Assembly (NCBI GenBank): GCA_033964015.1
Contig: CM066923.1
Coordinates: 21,811,739 to 21,875,738 of the forward strand
Origin: Scolanthus callimorphus
Taxonomy: Eukaryota > Cnidaria > Anthozoa > Actiniaria > Edwardsiidae
Reading direction: 5' to 3'
DNA: 64,000 bases
The DNA's letters: not shown here
How positions within the stretch are numbered: the stretch's first letter is position 1
Text below: more model-generated notes on this DNA
The model's database searches: none
What the model was told of the DNA's origin: nothing
The model's input: the letters and a program-made list of their open reading frames with translations, nothing else

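Overview
The window looks like animal nuclear DNA, most likely from an anthozoan cnidarian (sea anemone or coral). Evidence: GT-AG introns with coding phases that fit across dozens of short exons, introns packed with short inverted-repeat elements, a tRNA-type SINE, LINE and Tc1-like remnants, about 40% GC, and a 100-N scaffold gap at 61248-61347. The lineage is inferred from repeat style and gene structure; no marker gene fixes it.

Layout. (1) 1-4494: two nearly identical tandem copies of an intronless gene for a multi-pass membrane protein of unknown family. The left copy is cut by the window edge and the right copy (521 aa) is complete. (2) 4495-8815: no gene recognised; a stack of small transposable elements, several nested, with visible target-site duplications. 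(3) 8816-64000: one large plus-strand gene of at least 33 exons encoding a divergent dynein heavy chain, best matched by recall to the DNHD1 (dynein heavy chain domain 1) class. The visible part runs from the tail through the linker and AAA1 to AAA4. Both ends of the gene lie outside what I could find. AAA1 has lost its Walker A glycine and its Walker B acidic pair, and AAA4 has lost its P-loop lysine, while AAA2 and AAA3 keep good P-loops. This suggests a nucleotide-binding scaffold rather than a motor.

The gene carries two unusual exon-level structures. Between AAA1 and AAA2 there are three related 51-nt segments, each with an acceptor, a donor and phase 1-1, whose first ten codons differ almost only at synonymous sites; they look like an undescribed set of alternative cassette exons. 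At 17.5-18.1 kb the start of one exon, with its splice acceptor, is amplified as a 66-bp (22-codon) tandem array, and at least one upstream acceptor would add 22 residues in frame.

Exons from 8.8 to 28.1 kb are clean in frame and phase. From 42.4 kb onwards many exons need single-base corrections, several at homopolymers. This points to poor consensus near the scaffold gap or to recent decay of the 3' half.

The 13.9-kb intron at 28.1-42.0 kb and most other introns are filled with inverted repeats, minisatellites and dead mobile elements, which are listed separately.
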